Source: Alphaproteobacteria bacterium (GTDB taxonomy: Bacteria; Pseudomonadota; Alphaproteobacteria; Micavibrionales; Micavibrionaceae). From it: DNA of 64,000 nt. Location of the stretch: the NCBI GenBank assembly GCA_002401965.1, contig NVUR01000020.1, forward strand, positions 49,180-113,179, given 5' to 3'. Of the stretch, positions 20,311 to 30,310 are shown one piece after another; the first letter of the stretch is position 1; each line of letters begins with the position of its first letter. The position numbers and the translations under genes are program-made. Below the pieces are notes generated by a model, which was given only the letters and a program-made list of their open reading frames with translations, did no database searches and had not been told where the DNA came from.

Positions 20311-21208
20311 TATAGTGATCTTGACGCGCACGCAGGGCTTTTTCACGTTCAGGTGTCAGAGTAGAGGCACAGTGATGGCACGACACACCTTTTTCATATT
20401 CGGAGCGCAGGATTTCCGCGGCGGAGAGAGGCTCACGGCAGGCGTGGCACACGCTCCAATCACCTTCTTCAAGACCATTTCCGACAGAGACGCGGTGATC
20501 GAAAACAAAGCAATCGCCGTCCCATTTGCTTGCATCCGCGGGGATGGTCTCAAGATATTCTAAAATACCGCCCTTAAGATGGTAAACATTTTCAAATCCG
20601 TGGGCGAGCATATAGGCACTGGCCTTTTCACAGCGAATACCACCTGTGCAGAACATGGCGACTTTTTTGTCTTTGGTGGCATCAAGGTTTTTTTCAACCC
20701 AATCGGGGAATTCGGTGAAAATCTTTATGTCGGGGTCAATTGTGCCCTCAAACATACCGACTTTGGTTTCATAATCGTTGCGTGTGTCGATTAAAATTAC
20801 GTCAGGATCGCTGATCAAGGCGTTCCAGTCTTTTGGTGCGACATATTCACCAACTTGTTTTGTTGGATCAGCTTCGAGCCTGCGTAGGGTGATAAGCTCT
20901 TTCTTCGGGCGGACTTTGAAACGGTTGAAGGGTTGTTTTGATGCATGAGAGAATTTCAGCTCGCATGCTACGCCGCCGCTGCGTACGCCGAGTTTACTAT
21001 CCAGAAAGCCGATCATTTTATCCATGTCCGCGGGGGAGGCAGCAATCGTGCCGTTCACACCTTCGGGCGCGAGGAGTAGTGTTCCACATATGCTGGGCGT
21101 GTTCGCCTCGGCAAAGTCGTAGATTTCCTGCCGTAAAGCGGGGATATCATCAATGGAAACAAAGCGGTACATCGCCGCAACTTGATATGTGTCTTGTGTC
21201 TGTGTCAT
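20288..21208 (-). CDS. trhO: rhodanese-domain tRNA uridine(34) hydroxylase (YceA/TrhO)
   Basis: YRFVSIDDIPALRQEI...GTLLLAPEGVNGTIA...IDTRNDYETKVGMFEGTIDP...MFCTGGIRCEKASAYM; C-terminal CxxC pairs; start chosen at MTQTQDTYQ. Confidence 0.9.
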   Translation of the reverse strand: MTQTQDTYQVAAMYRFVSIDDIPALRQEIYDFAEANTPSICGTLLLAPEGVNGTIAASPADMDKMIGFLDSKLGVRSGGVACELKFSHASKQPFNRFKVRPKKELITLRRLEADPTKQVGEYVAPKDWNALISDPDVILIDTRNDYETKVGMFEGTIDPDIKIFTEFPDWVEKNLDATKDKKVAMFCTGGIRCEKASAYMLAHGFENVYHLKGGILEYLETIPADASKWDGDCFVFDHRVSVGNGLEEGDWSVCHACREPLSAAEILRSEYEKGVSCHHCASTLTPEREKALRARQDHYNERYSEE

Positions 21209-21290
21209 GTGCAGATTTATACCGTGCATCTCTTGAAAATGCAATATTTCTGTTCTGTTTATGGAATCGACAAGTGAAGTGCGTATTTTT

Positions 21291-22151
21291 TTAGTTTGAT
21301 GGGAAGTCCAATATATTATCCTTTGGGGCAGGATTGCTGAACTCTTCCCATTCTTCGTCTGTGAAGAGGGGCGCGGATTCTTCATTTTCATCAATGGCTT
21401 TTACAGTATCAAATAATGGTTCGTCGTTGTTCTTTTGCATTAAGGATGCGGCGTCTGAATGCCATTTCGTTGTCGCTTGCAGTGATGCGGCGGTGTCATT
21501 ATTAATGTCGGCCATAACATTTGATATATAGTGCGTTAATTCTTTGTTCTGCGTAATTTTTGGGTTTTCCAGCAGGGTCTTTTGTATATCTTTGCAGCGT
21601 TCAAACCGTTGGTGTGCTTCATCTATCTGACCCGTTGATGCTCCTGCTATAGATGCTCCGAGAAGGGCTGAAAATTCTTCCATTTCGTTTTGTATGTTCG
21701 TTTGAAGTGTCTCTTGTGTTCTTTCCATATATTCCCAGAATTGTGCATGAATTTTTGGGAAACCTTCCGGCATGTCTGGTATGGCTATGGTGTTTGGTGT
21801 TTCGTCATAAGAAACGGCGTGTTTGTTCCATGTTGCTTGCAGGGAATTTTCTGTGCCTTTACCTGTTACAACGATAACTTCATTGAGGTATTCCATGAGT
21901 TTAGGATCGTTTTTCACTTGTTCATTTTGCAGAAGGTTATCACGTTGGTCTAATGCCGTTTTAAAGGCATCTTTGGCTTCAATCATGTCTATGGGAAAGG
22001 TTTGAGATTTGAGGAGGGCTTTGCGTAGTGTTTCTGAAAACTCGACCGTTGCCTTGACAATAGGTGTCGGCAGCCGTGATGTTGTCGGATCTATATGCGC
22101 CAGAAATTGTTGGTGCAGCGCACTGAAATTGTTATTTTCATCGTTTGACAT
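21291..22151 (-). CDS. hypothetical helical protein with internal duplication
   Basis: 286 aa open frame; two about 110-residue related segments each ending in SLQAT(W/T)xxH. Confidence 0.6.
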   Translation of the reverse strand: MSNDENNNFSALHQQFLAHIDPTTSRLPTPIVKATVEFSETLRKALLKSQTFPIDMIEAKDAFKTALDQRDNLLQNEQVKNDPKLMEYLNEVIVVTGKGTENSLQATWNKHAVSYDETPNTIAIPDMPEGFPKIHAQFWEYMERTQETLQTNIQNEMEEFSALLGASIAGASTGQIDEAHQRFERCKDIQKTLLENPKITQNKELTHYISNVMADINNDTAASLQATTKWHSDAASLMQKNNDEPLFDTVKAIDENEESAPLFTDEEWEEFSNPAPKDNILDFPSN

Positions 22152-22247
22152 GTTTCACCCATTTTAAATCTTATTGATGAATTATATCATCTTATTGTAT
22201 TTGTTTACAAAAAAACTTAAAAAAATGCAAGAAAATCTCGTGGTTTC

Positions 22248-23126
22248 CTATGTGTTGAGCATAATTTCCCCTAAAGTCTCGAATTCTGTGCGTCTGGGGT
22301 GTCTGCGCCGCCATGCCAGGCCGATGTTGCGGGTGGGTTTGGGGTTGTTAAAGGGGGTGATGGATATGTTGCTTGGTAAGTTTTGTAGTGCCATTTCGGG
22401 CAGGAGGGTCATGCCGTAATTATGGCTGACCAATTGGATGAGGGTTTGCAGAGAAGTTGCGCTGTAAGCCTTGCGTTGCGTGGGTTTTTGCAGTCCACAG
22501 GCGGCGAGAGCGTGGTCGCGCAGGCAATGCCCATCCTCTAGCAAAAGGAGTTCTCCTGCGTCAATATCGCCAGTATTAATCGGTTTTGCGTGTGGATTGC
22601 GTTGTTTTGGGGTGGCGAGGAAGAATGGTTCTTCGAATAAGAACATTTGCGTCATGTCTGGTGTATCAAAAGGAAAAGCCATCAAAAGCATGTCCAGCGT
22701 GCCTTTGCGGATTTTTTCGACGAGGCGATTGCTGAGATCTTCGTGTAATTCCAGCTCCAGCGCGGGGAAGTGTTCTTGTATTGTCGGCAGGATAGTGGGC
22801 AGGAAATAAGGTGCGATTGTCGGGATGACACCAAGGCGTAAGGGGCCTGTCAGTGGGGTTTTCATGTGTTTTGCACGGGCGGTTAATTTGTCTGTATCGC
22901 CCAGTATTTTGCGGGCTTCATGGGTGACTTCTGCGCCGAAAGTGGTCAGGGTTATGTTTTTACGTTGCCCACGGTTGACGAGGGAGTGGTCTAAAATACT
23001 CTCCAGCTCTCTGATTCCTGCGCCTAAAGTGGATTGGGTGACGTTGCAAATCTCGGCTGCGGCGCTGAAGGATTTTTCATCGTCCAGCGCAATTAAATAT
23101 TCCATTTGTCGTAGTGTGGGTCTCAT
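22248..23126 (-). CDS. oxyR: LysR-family hydrogen peroxide regulator OxyR
   Basis: MRPTLRQMEYLIALDDEKSFSAAAEICNVTQSTLGAGIRELE; redox Cys region LLLLEDGHCLRDHALAACGL; divergent from ahpC; ORF open to 23177. Confidence 0.9.
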   Translation of the reverse strand: MRPTLRQMEYLIALDDEKSFSAAAEICNVTQSTLGAGIRELESILDHSLVNRGQRKNITLTTFGAEVTHEARKILGDTDKLTARAKHMKTPLTGPLRLGVIPTIAPYFLPTILPTIQEHFPALELELHEDLSNRLVEKIRKGTLDMLLMAFPFDTPDMTQMFLFEEPFFLATPKQRNPHAKPINTGDIDAGELLLLEDGHCLRDHALAACGLQKPTQRKAYSATSLQTLIQLVSHNYGMTLLPEMALQNLPSNISITPFNNPKPTRNIGLAWRRRHPRRTEFETLGEIMLNT

Positions 23127-23162
23127 AATAATAGTGATTATATCATTTTTAATTTTAAATAG

Positions 23163-23179
23163 TAGTGATTTTTTCACTA
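23163..23179. promoter_or_regulatory. inverted repeat TAGTGA-N5-TCACTA in the oxyR/ahpC divergent promoter region
   Basis: Perfect 6-bp inverted repeat between oxyR (start 23126) and ahpC (start 23275). Confidence 0.4.
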
Positions 23180-23274
23180 TTAATTAGTGGTATTATACGC
23201 TGGATTTTATGGCAGAATCTGTGCAATCTTCATCTCATAGAAAATGAATTCTTAAAACAAATGGAGAATATAAA

Positions 23275-23856
23275 ATGCTCGGTATTGGTGACCAAATTCC
23301 TGAATTTGAAATTACAGGCGTAAAACCCGGATTTAATGTGCATGAAGAAAACGGCGAAAGCGCGTTTGAAACCATCACGGAAAAAAGTTTTGAAGGGAAG
23401 TGGAAGGTTTTCTTTTTCTATCCTAAAGATTTCACATTCATTTGCCCGACAGAAATCGTTGAATTTGCGCTTCTAAACGATGATTTTGCAGATCGTGATG
23501 CTGTTGTTTTGGGTGGTTCTTCGGATAATGAATTTTGTAAATTGGCGTGGCGTCGTGAGCATATTGGCCTTAAAAGCCTTGACCAATGGTCATTTGCCGA
23601 CACGAATGGATCATTGATTGATGGTCTTGGTGTGCGTCATGCAGAAGCGGGCGTTGCCCTGCGCGCAACATATATCGTTGATCCTGATGGCGTTATTCAA
23701 CATGTTGCCGTTAATGGTTTGAATGTTGGTCGTAACCCAAAGGAAACTTTACGTATTCTTGACGCCCTACAATCTGATGAGTTGTGCCCGTGTAATCGAC
23801 AAACGGGTGGTGATACGATTGATGTTTCTGCGGAAGCAGGAAAGCTGGCTGCGTAA
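23275..23856 (+). CDS. ahpC: alkyl hydroperoxide reductase / 2-Cys peroxiredoxin
   Basis: FFFYPKDFTFICPTEIVEF peroxidatic Cys motif; resolving Cys DELCPCN. Confidence 0.93.
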   Translation: MLGIGDQIPEFEITGVKPGFNVHEENGESAFETITEKSFEGKWKVFFFYPKDFTFICPTEIVEFALLNDDFADRDAVVLGGSSDNEFCKLAWRREHIGLKSLDQWSFADTNGSLIDGLGVRHAEAGVALRATYIVDPDGVIQHVAVNGLNVGRNPKETLRILDALQSDELCPCNRQTGGDTIDVSAEAGKLAA

Positions 23857-23977
23857 ACCTTCGTCTTTCGGGCTGCAAATAGCGTGCTTTTATGCTTCCG
23901 TTCCTCACGTATGTAAATATACGCTGCGGTACGGGTCAGTAAAACCGCACTATTTTCGCCACGAAATACTTTGGTTT
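23855..23977. repeat. long imperfect palindrome, CGTAT/ATACG-core family, copy A
   Basis: Arms aaacc(ttcgtctttcg)...(cgaaatactt)tggttt, symmetric about core CGTATgtaaatATACG at 23908-23923; overlaps ahpC stop. Confidence 0.75.
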
Positions 23978-24064
23978 GGTTAATAAGTTAAATTATGGGC
24001 GGTGTTTTGCTTGGCTGATGCCGCCTTTTTTGTATCTAAAACCCCTATAATATGGAGAAAACAC

Positions 24065-24595
24065 ATGTCTATTTCAGAACTAAAGTCTAAAATCCCTGAC
24101 TATGCGAAAGATATTAAGCTGAATTTATCGTCTTTGGCATCAGATGAAACGCTGAATGAGCAACGCTTATGGGGTACGTTTCTGGCATCTGCTCTGGCGA
24201 CGGGGAATGCGGAGGTGATTGCCGCCATTCAAGCCGAGGCGCGTACCCATCTTTCGGATGATGTGCAAAATGCGGCGAAGTCTGCGGCGGCGATTATGGC
24301 GATGAATAACATCTATTATCGATTCGTTCATTTGGCGAAAAATAAGGAATATCAGACGTTACAGGCAAAATTGCGTATGAATGTGATTGCCAACCCCGGT
24401 GTTGATAATGTTGACTTTGAGCTGTGGTCTCTGGCGGTCTCCGCGATTAATGGCTGTGGTATGTGTATAGATTCTCATGAAGCTGCATTGCGTAAAGATG
24501 GGCTGACCACGTCCGAAATACAAACGGCAGTGCGTGTTGCATCGGTTGTGCATGCGGTAGCGGCAGTTTTAGCAGGCGAAGCTGCACTGGCCTAG
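24065..24595 (+). CDS. ahpD: alkylhydroperoxidase AhpD-family protein
   Basis: [20 protein letters not shown] CxxC motif; downstream of ahpC; start chosen at [13 protein letters not shown]. Confidence 0.9.
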   Translation: MSISELKSKIPDYAKDIKLNLSSLASDETLNEQRLWGTFLASALATGNAEVIAAIQAEARTHLSDDVQNAAKSAAAIMAMNNIYYRFVHLAKNKEYQTLQAKLRMNVIANPGVDNVDFELWSLAVSAINGCGMCIDSHEAALRKDGLTTSEIQTAVRVASVVHAVAAVLAGEAALA

Positions 24596-24694
24596 TTTGC
24601 GATATTTTCACTTTCGCAGTCTTATGTCGTGTCTTGCGTATAAAAATACACTTCGCCGCGCCATGTCTCGCGAGGGCAAAAATATCTTTGACTA
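24593..24694. repeat. long imperfect palindrome, CGTAT/ATACG-core family, copy D
   Basis: Arms tagtttgcgatattttcactttcgc / gcgagggcaaaaatatctttgacta, symmetric about GTATaaaaATAC at 24638-24649; begins on ahpD stop. Confidence 0.75.
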
Positions 24695-24817
24695 TGTCTT
24701 CGGTATTCTCACCCTCGTAGCGTTATTTCTTTTGGTTATAGTGTGCTGTTTTCCCTTGCTTTGCCGTGTCTTAACGATATATAAGGGGTTTCTATTATAA
24801 AATAATTTTTCATAAGA

Positions 24818-25162
24818 ATGTATATGGTGATGAGTATGGTTGAGTTTAATGATAAAAATGGACAGTCTTTGTCCTTGGATACAAATCTAGAGAATGTGAA
24901 TATGGAGCTGACGCCGCTGCATGATTTAGAATTGACGGAGTGGGATAGGGTTAAGCCGAATTTAGGAACGATGGATCAAACTGTTGTTACCCGACCTCTG
25001 GCTGTTGATACTGGTGCGGTTGCTTTATCAGAAAGTTTCCAACCACCAGCACAGAATGCGCCTGAAAAGACGTGGTTAGAGGCGTGGGATGAGAAAAAGC
25101 CTGATTTAGGAAATATGGATATCCCGCATATTGTGGAATCCCTAGAAGAGCCGAGCATGTAA
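24818..25162 (+). CDS. hypothetical protein with two WDxxKPxLGxMD motifs
   Basis: Open frame followed by a hairpin terminator; motif copies EWDRVKPNLGTMD and AWDEKKPDLGNMD. Confidence 0.6.
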   Translation: MYMVMSMVEFNDKNGQSLSLDTNLENVNMELTPLHDLELTEWDRVKPNLGTMDQTVVTRPLAVDTGAVALSESFQPPAQNAPEKTWLEAWDEKKPDLGNMDIPHIVESLEEPSM

Positions 25163-25190
25163 TTTTCATCTATTATCAAGGTGATACGAA

Positions 25191-25218
25191 AAAGCGAGCT
25201 GTATAGCCCGCTTTTTTA
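25191..25218. terminator. bidirectional rho-independent terminator
   Basis: AAAAAGCGAGCTGTATAGCCCGCTTTTTT hairpin between convergent genes. Confidence 0.8.
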
Positions 25219-25238
25219 TTGTCTATAATGCGCCGTTA

Positions 25239-25907
25239 TTAAGCGGCGATTTTAACCGGAACGTTATTGCCGCCTTGCGCCTTGTTCATGTGGTCATGAA
25301 CATGGTCGATCATTGTGTCAATGTTGTTATGGTAGAAATGGTTTGCATCAGGCAAGACACGGTAATCAATGTCGATCCCTTTTTGCATGTATAGTTTTTC
25401 TACAAACTCATCAACAGATTCGCGTGGGATAATATCATCACGCCCACCGTGCAAAACCAAGCCGGATGTCGGGCAAGGTGCCAAGAACGCGAAATCTTCG
25501 ATATGGGCGGGTGGTGAAACCGTTATAAAGCCTTGAATTTCAGGGCGACGCATAAGCAATTGCATGCCAATCCATGCGCCAAACGAGAAACCAGCAATCC
25601 AAACGTAGGGTGTGTTCGGGTTAATTTCCATCATCCAGTCTAATGCGGCGGCGGCATCGCTTAATTCGCCTTCGCCTTCGTCATAAACGCCTTGCGAACG
25701 GCCAACACCGCGAAAGTTAAAGCGTAATGTAGAAAATCCGCGATCAACATGTGCCTGAAACAGGGCATGCGTTATTTTATTGTTCATTGTTCCGCCATGT
25801 TGCGGGTTCGGGTGTAGTATCAATGCCAAGGGTGCATCTTTTGTTTTGGAATGTGTGTAACGACCTTCAAGACGACCTGCTGGTCCTGTGAGAATGACTT
25901 CGGGCAT
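25239..25907 (-). CDS. alpha/beta hydrolase family protein
   Basis: LILHPNPQHGGTMNNK, TLRFNFRGVGRSQG, WIAGFSFGAWIGMQ (GFSFG nucleophile elbow). Confidence 0.88.
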   Translation of the reverse strand: MPEVILTGPAGRLEGRYTHSKTKDAPLALILHPNPQHGGTMNNKITHALFQAHVDRGFSTLRFNFRGVGRSQGVYDEGEGELSDAAAALDWMMEINPNTPYVWIAGFSFGAWIGMQLLMRRPEIQGFITVSPPAHIEDFAFLAPCPTSGLVLHGGRDDIIPRESVDEFVEKLYMQKGIDIDYRVLPDANHFYHNNIDTMIDHVHDHMNKAQGGNNVPVKIAA

Positions 25908-26123
25908 TCGTAACCTCTTCTTAGTTTTGACAGTTAATAATATTTTATGTGCAATTATAAAAAAGATGTTACTGCTTCATCCGAATTGCCCCTGTTATAT
26001 ATTGTAGAACAAGGAATATGTCTATAAAATTCTTATAAGTGATTGAAAAACAATGTGGATAATGATTATCTGTGATATTGAATTATATGATTTTTTGATA
26101 AATTCACTATAATAAGGGCTGAA

Positions 26124-27257
26124 ATGACGCATGTTTACCTAGATTATAATGCCAGCGCACCACTGCATCCTGATGCATGGGCGGTGATGGAACCAATTTT
26201 AAAGATGCAAGGTGGGGCGCATAATGCCTCTGCTGTGCATTATTATGGGCGTACGGGGCGTAAAATTGTTGAGGATGCACGTCGTCATGTTGCGCAGTTG
26301 GTTGGCGGGGATGTTAATCAGGTTATTTTTAACAGTGGCGCGACGGAGGGTAATAACACGGTGCTGCGCCATTTTGCGGATATTTACGCGGATGAGGTTA
26401 TCTTGGTGTCCTCCACTGAACACCCCTCTGTATTGGAAGGTTTAGAAGCGCGTCGGCGCATTAGGCATGTGCCTGTTGATGGTAATGGGCGTGTGCGCCT
26501 TGATTCTCTGGAGGAAATGTTAAGCGGGGCGGAGAAGGTTTCTCTGCTGTCTTGTATGGCGGTGAATAACGAGAGCGGCGTTATTCAGGATATTGCGGCG
26601 TTAAGTGCTTTGGCGCATCGTCATGGCGCGTTGTTCCATTGTGATGCCACACAAGCGGCGGGGCGTATTTCTGTTGATATGAAAGCCTCCAGCATCGACT
26701 TTTTGACTTTATCATCGCATAAAATTGGTGGGTCGCAGGGCGTTGGCGCGCTTGTCCTTGGTTTGTGTGGGCAAACGCCTAAGTTGCTTTTTGGTGGTGG
26801 ACAGGAAAAATCAACGCGCGCAGGGACGGAAAATGTTGCGGGCATTGCAGGGTTTGGTGCGGCGGCGAAGGCTGCGCTGGTGGGGTTGGAGGATTATCAA
26901 AAGCTGGCGGTTTTGCGTGATCGGCTGGAGGTGGAGCTTACAAGTATTTCCCCCGAGATTGTTATTCATGGCAAGGACGCGCCGCGCGTTGTTAATACTT
27001 GCTTTTTCTCTTTAGCGGGGGCGAATGCACAGAGCATGTTGATGGCGCTGGATTTGGAAGGGATTGCGGTCAGTAATGGATCTGCCTGTTCCAGTGGCAG
27101 TGTAAAGCCGAGCGTTACCCTAAAAGCTATGGGGCAAAGCGCAGAAATTGCATCTAGTGCCTTGCGTGTTTCGATTGGCTGGGCTACGAAAGAGGGTGAT
27201 ATTGATGCGTTTTTATATGCATGGACGAAAATATATAGTCGCATAAAGGTCGGGTAA
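26124..27257 (+). CDS. cysteine desulfurase (IscS/NifS-like class V aminotransferase)
   Basis: YLDYNASAPLHPDAW, SGATEGNNTVL, HCDATQAAGR, SSHKIGGSQGVGAL, GSACSSGSVKPS. Confidence 0.92.
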   Translation: MTHVYLDYNASAPLHPDAWAVMEPILKMQGGAHNASAVHYYGRTGRKIVEDARRHVAQLVGGDVNQVIFNSGATEGNNTVLRHFADIYADEVILVSSTEHPSVLEGLEARRRIRHVPVDGNGRVRLDSLEEMLSGAEKVSLLSCMAVNNESGVIQDIAALSALAHRHGALFHCDATQAAGRISVDMKASSIDFLTLSSHKIGGSQGVGALVLGLCGQTPKLLFGGGQEKSTRAGTENVAGIAGFGAAAKAALVGLEDYQKLAVLRDRLEVELTSISPEIVIHGKDAPRVVNTCFFSLAGANAQSMLMALDLEGIAVSNGSACSSGSVKPSVTLKAMGQSAEIASSALRVSIGWATKEGDIDAFLYAWTKIYSRIKVG

Positions 27258-27313
27258 CGCCCCCAAAAAATGCCTAAGACAACACTAAAAATTAAAATGA
27301 TAAGGATTTGAGT

Positions 27314-27652
27314 ATGCCAACGATTACAGTCATTCAAGTGGATGGTTCTAAAAAAGATATAGAAGCGGAAGAAGGTTGGTCTTTGATGGAAATTCTGCGT
27401 GATGTTCCTTTTGAAGATATCGAAGGCGCGTGCGGCGGGTCAATGGCGTGTGCGACATGCCATATGTATATTCACCCTGAATGGACGGATAAAGTTACGG
27501 CACAGGATGGAGAAAAGACCGATGAGGAAGAAGATATGCTGGATTTAGCGTTTGACTTGAATGATTGTTCGCGCCTTGGCTGTCAGATTCGTATGAGTAA
27601 AGAGCTGGATGGCTTGGTTGTCGCGCTTCCTGGTGCGAAGGTTGATTGGTAA
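27314..27652 (+). CDS. 2Fe-2S ferredoxin
   Basis: ACGGSMACATCHMYIHPEW and CSRLGCQIRMSKELDGL. Confidence 0.92.
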   Translation: MPTITVIQVDGSKKDIEAEEGWSLMEILRDVPFEDIEGACGGSMACATCHMYIHPEWTDKVTAQDGEKTDEEEDMLDLAFDLNDCSRLGCQIRMSKELDGLVVALPGAKVDW

Positions 27653-27658
27653 GTTCTC

Positions 27659-27943
27659 ATGATTAGACACATTGTCATGTTCAGTGCAAAGAGCCCTGAA
27701 AATATTGATGCTATTTATCAAGGTCTCAAAATGTTGGAAACCATTGAGGGCGGGTGGTTATTGCGCGTGACTAAAAACACAAAAGTCGATCAGATTGCCA
27801 ATGATATTGATGTGGTTGTGTATGGTGAGTTTCCTGATGAAGCGGCGTTGGCATTGTATAAATCCAATTCCGTGTATGAGGATTGTACCGCAATTGTGCG
27901 CCCCTTGCGTGATAAGCGTATTGCGGTTGATATCCCAGCTTAG
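27659..27943 (+). CDS. Dabb (stress-responsive A/B barrel) domain protein
   Basis: IRHIVMFSAKSPENIDAIYQGLKML...DEAALALYKSNSVYEDCTAIVRPL. Confidence 0.75.
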   Translation: MIRHIVMFSAKSPENIDAIYQGLKMLETIEGGWLLRVTKNTKVDQIANDIDVVVYGEFPDEAALALYKSNSVYEDCTAIVRPLRDKRIAVDIPA

Positions 27944-27959
27944 TTTTGTGTGAATCTAG

Positions 27960-29255
27960 TTACTTTTCGTGAATGAATACTTCACGATGTGGGTAGGGGA
28001 TTTCGATGTTGTTTTCTTTGAAGGTATCCCAAAGGCCAAGCATAACCGCACCGCGCATATTGGTAACCCCTTTTTCAGCATCTTTAATCCAGAAACGCAG
28101 TTTGAAGTTGAGTGAGCTATCCCCGAATTCGGTAAGGTGACAGACGGGGGCGGGGCTGTTGCAAATGCGATCATGCGCGTCTATGGCGGCTTTTTCTGCT
28201 AGGGTTTTAACATCGTGCGGGTTGGATTTGTAATGGACGCCGAATTGCACTTCTAAACGGATAAGGGAGTTTCCGTGGCTCCAATTCACAACGCGCTGGG
28301 TTATGAACTCTTCATTAGGGATAAGGAATGATTTGTTGTCGCGTGTCACGATTTCCGTGTAACGCGCCGCCATGCGGTTTACCCAACCAAATGTGCCGTT
28401 TTCCAGTTCAATAACATCACCCGGCTTAATTGATCTGTCGACCAGCAGTAAAATACCAGAAAACAGGTTGGAGATTCCTTTTTGCAGACCGAAACCAATA
28501 CCAAGACCGATGGCTCCACCAAAGACGGCGAATAAGGATAAATCAATGCCCGAGCTTGTAATACCGACGAGTAACGCAAACACGATCAATGTGACGCGAA
28601 TAATCTTGGAAATTAGAACCTGCGATGATCGGGTGAGGGTCTTTGATTTTAAAACGCGACGTTCTGCAAATGATGATATAAAGGTCGCAAAGTAAAGAAG
28701 AGCAAAGAGATAGAACGCGCTTTTTATAACCGCAAGTGCAGATAACCTTACATCGCCAACAGAAAATCCAATGGCATCCAATGTTTCCATAGTGTGACCA
28801 AGCATGCCGAAGATACTGAGCGCAGCAACACACCAAATGGCCATGGCAAAGGTATTTCGCACGGCATTATTATCAATGAATTGCACAATAATCCTGATGA
28901 TAATCCACGCCAGCAAGACCTTCATCATTCCGTTTATAAGGGAAACATCAACACCAACAGGGTCGGAGCTGGCTATGCTGGTCATAAAAAATATTACAGT
29001 AAGAGTAATAAAGGGGAATAGAAGCCGTCTGATATTATTGGCGATTTTCTTTGCGCGATAGGGGATGTCAGATTTGTCGATAATATTTTGCGTGGCTTTT
29101 CGTGTCAGGCGATAAATAATAATGCCGAAAATAAAGGAAACCGCAATGATAATGCCCTGATAGAGAGTATTTGCCTGAAATAAATAATCGGCATACCATG
29201 AAAATGTGCTTTTCCACCATGTGGCGAGGTCAAAATGTTCGAAACCGTCAATCAT
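27960..29255 (-). CDS. MscS-family mechanosensitive ion channel
   Basis: GGAIGLGIGFGLQKGISNLFSGILLLVDRSIKPGDVIEL...VTRDNKSFLIPNEEFITQRVVNWSHG. Confidence 0.93.
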   Translation of the reverse strand: MIDGFEHFDLATWWKSTFSWYADYLFQANTLYQGIIIAVSFIFGIIIYRLTRKATQNIIDKSDIPYRAKKIANNIRRLLFPFITLTVIFFMTSIASSDPVGVDVSLINGMMKVLLAWIIIRIIVQFIDNNAVRNTFAMAIWCVAALSIFGMLGHTMETLDAIGFSVGDVRLSALAVIKSAFYLFALLYFATFISSFAERRVLKSKTLTRSSQVLISKIIRVTLIVFALLVGITSSGIDLSLFAVFGGAIGLGIGFGLQKGISNLFSGILLLVDRSIKPGDVIELENGTFGWVNRMAARYTEIVTRDNKSFLIPNEEFITQRVVNWSHGNSLIRLEVQFGVHYKSNPHDVKTLAEKAAIDAHDRICNSPAPVCHLTEFGDSSLNFKLRFWIKDAEKGVTNMRGAVMLGLWDTFKENNIEIPYPHREVFIHEK

Positions 29256-29341
29256 AGGGGCATGTTACGTGATTTTAGTGGATGTGCCAAATGCTGTTTT
29301 GGCTGTAAGTGGTTTTTTGTGCGTAAAGGTGGCTTTGTAAA

Positions 29342-29376
29342 AAAGAGAGTGCGGAACAATGTCTGCACTCTCTTTA
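29342..29376 (-). terminator. rho-independent terminator downstream of TetR gene
   Basis: agagagtgc-ggaacaatgtct-gcactctct stem with A/T flanks on both sides. Confidence 0.7.
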
Positions 29377-29407
29377 CTCTACTTTTTTACGCTTTGGTCT
29401 TTAAACT

Positions 29408-30004
29408 TTAATTCGCATTTTCCGGTGCTAATATTTTGATCGCCTCATCGGGATAGGCATCGCGGAAGGCGTCTGTTAGATCTTTTGGGTGCGCCATAAG
29501 GCGGAAGAAAATGGGACCACAGAGGATATCTGCGGAAAGGGATATGTCTATATCATCGCGGAACTCACCGTTTCTCTGACCTTCTTCGATGCTGTAACGG
29601 ATGGCATCCATAAGAGGTTCTAATAGATTATCTTTAAAGATGTTGAGCGATATCTCGCTGGCTTGCGCTTCACTAAACAGTTGGGCAATGGTTTGGCCGT
29701 TATTACTGTCAACCAAGCGGATCAGCTTATCCAATTGCATTGTTATGGCTTCTTTATGGCTGCTGGCTGTGGGTAGAGGGGTTTGCATGCCTGGCTGGCT
29801 GGCCAGTGCATCCATCACAACGGCGGTCTTATTCGGCCACCAGCGATAAATCGTTGTCTTCCCAACTTTTGCTTTCTTTGCGATGGCTTCAATGCTCAGC
29901 TCTTGCACAGATGTCTGAAGCAATAGCTTGTTTGTTGCGTTTAGGATCGCTTTGCGCGATTTTTCACTGCGTGGACGACCTTTTTTGACGGCTGTACTCT
30001 CCAT
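29408..30004 (-). CDS. TetR/AcrR-family transcriptional regulator
   Basis: [59 protein letters not shown]. Confidence 0.92.
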   Translation of the reverse strand: MESTAVKKGRPRSEKSRKAILNATNKLLLQTSVQELSIEAIAKKAKVGKTTIYRWWPNKTAVVMDALASQPGMQTPLPTASSHKEAITMQLDKLIRLVDSNNGQTIAQLFSEAQASEISLNIFKDNLLEPLMDAIRYSIEEGQRNGEFRDDIDISLSADILCGPIFFRLMAHPKDLTDAFRDAYPDEAIKILAPENAN

Positions 30005-30310
30005 GACTCTATCTCCTTTTTTGTCCGCACGTGCTGCGGCTCAAGAACAATATGAAAACTTATCGTGTCGTATTTAGATGAGACAGATATGCCTTATTTT
30101 TTTTGTTTTGGCAAGGGGGTGTGTGCGTTTTTTTGTGTATCGCGTATCATATTTGTAAAATTGTTTGTTTTTAGTGCTTTGCGGGTTTGTCTTGGTATGT
30201 GTTGTCATCCGATATTCATGAAACCGCGCCATCTCGTTTAGGTGCATTTGTTCTTTTTTGACCGATTCGTAGCCGTGGCGGTGACGCGGATGATGATGCG
30301 TTAAGTGCTT

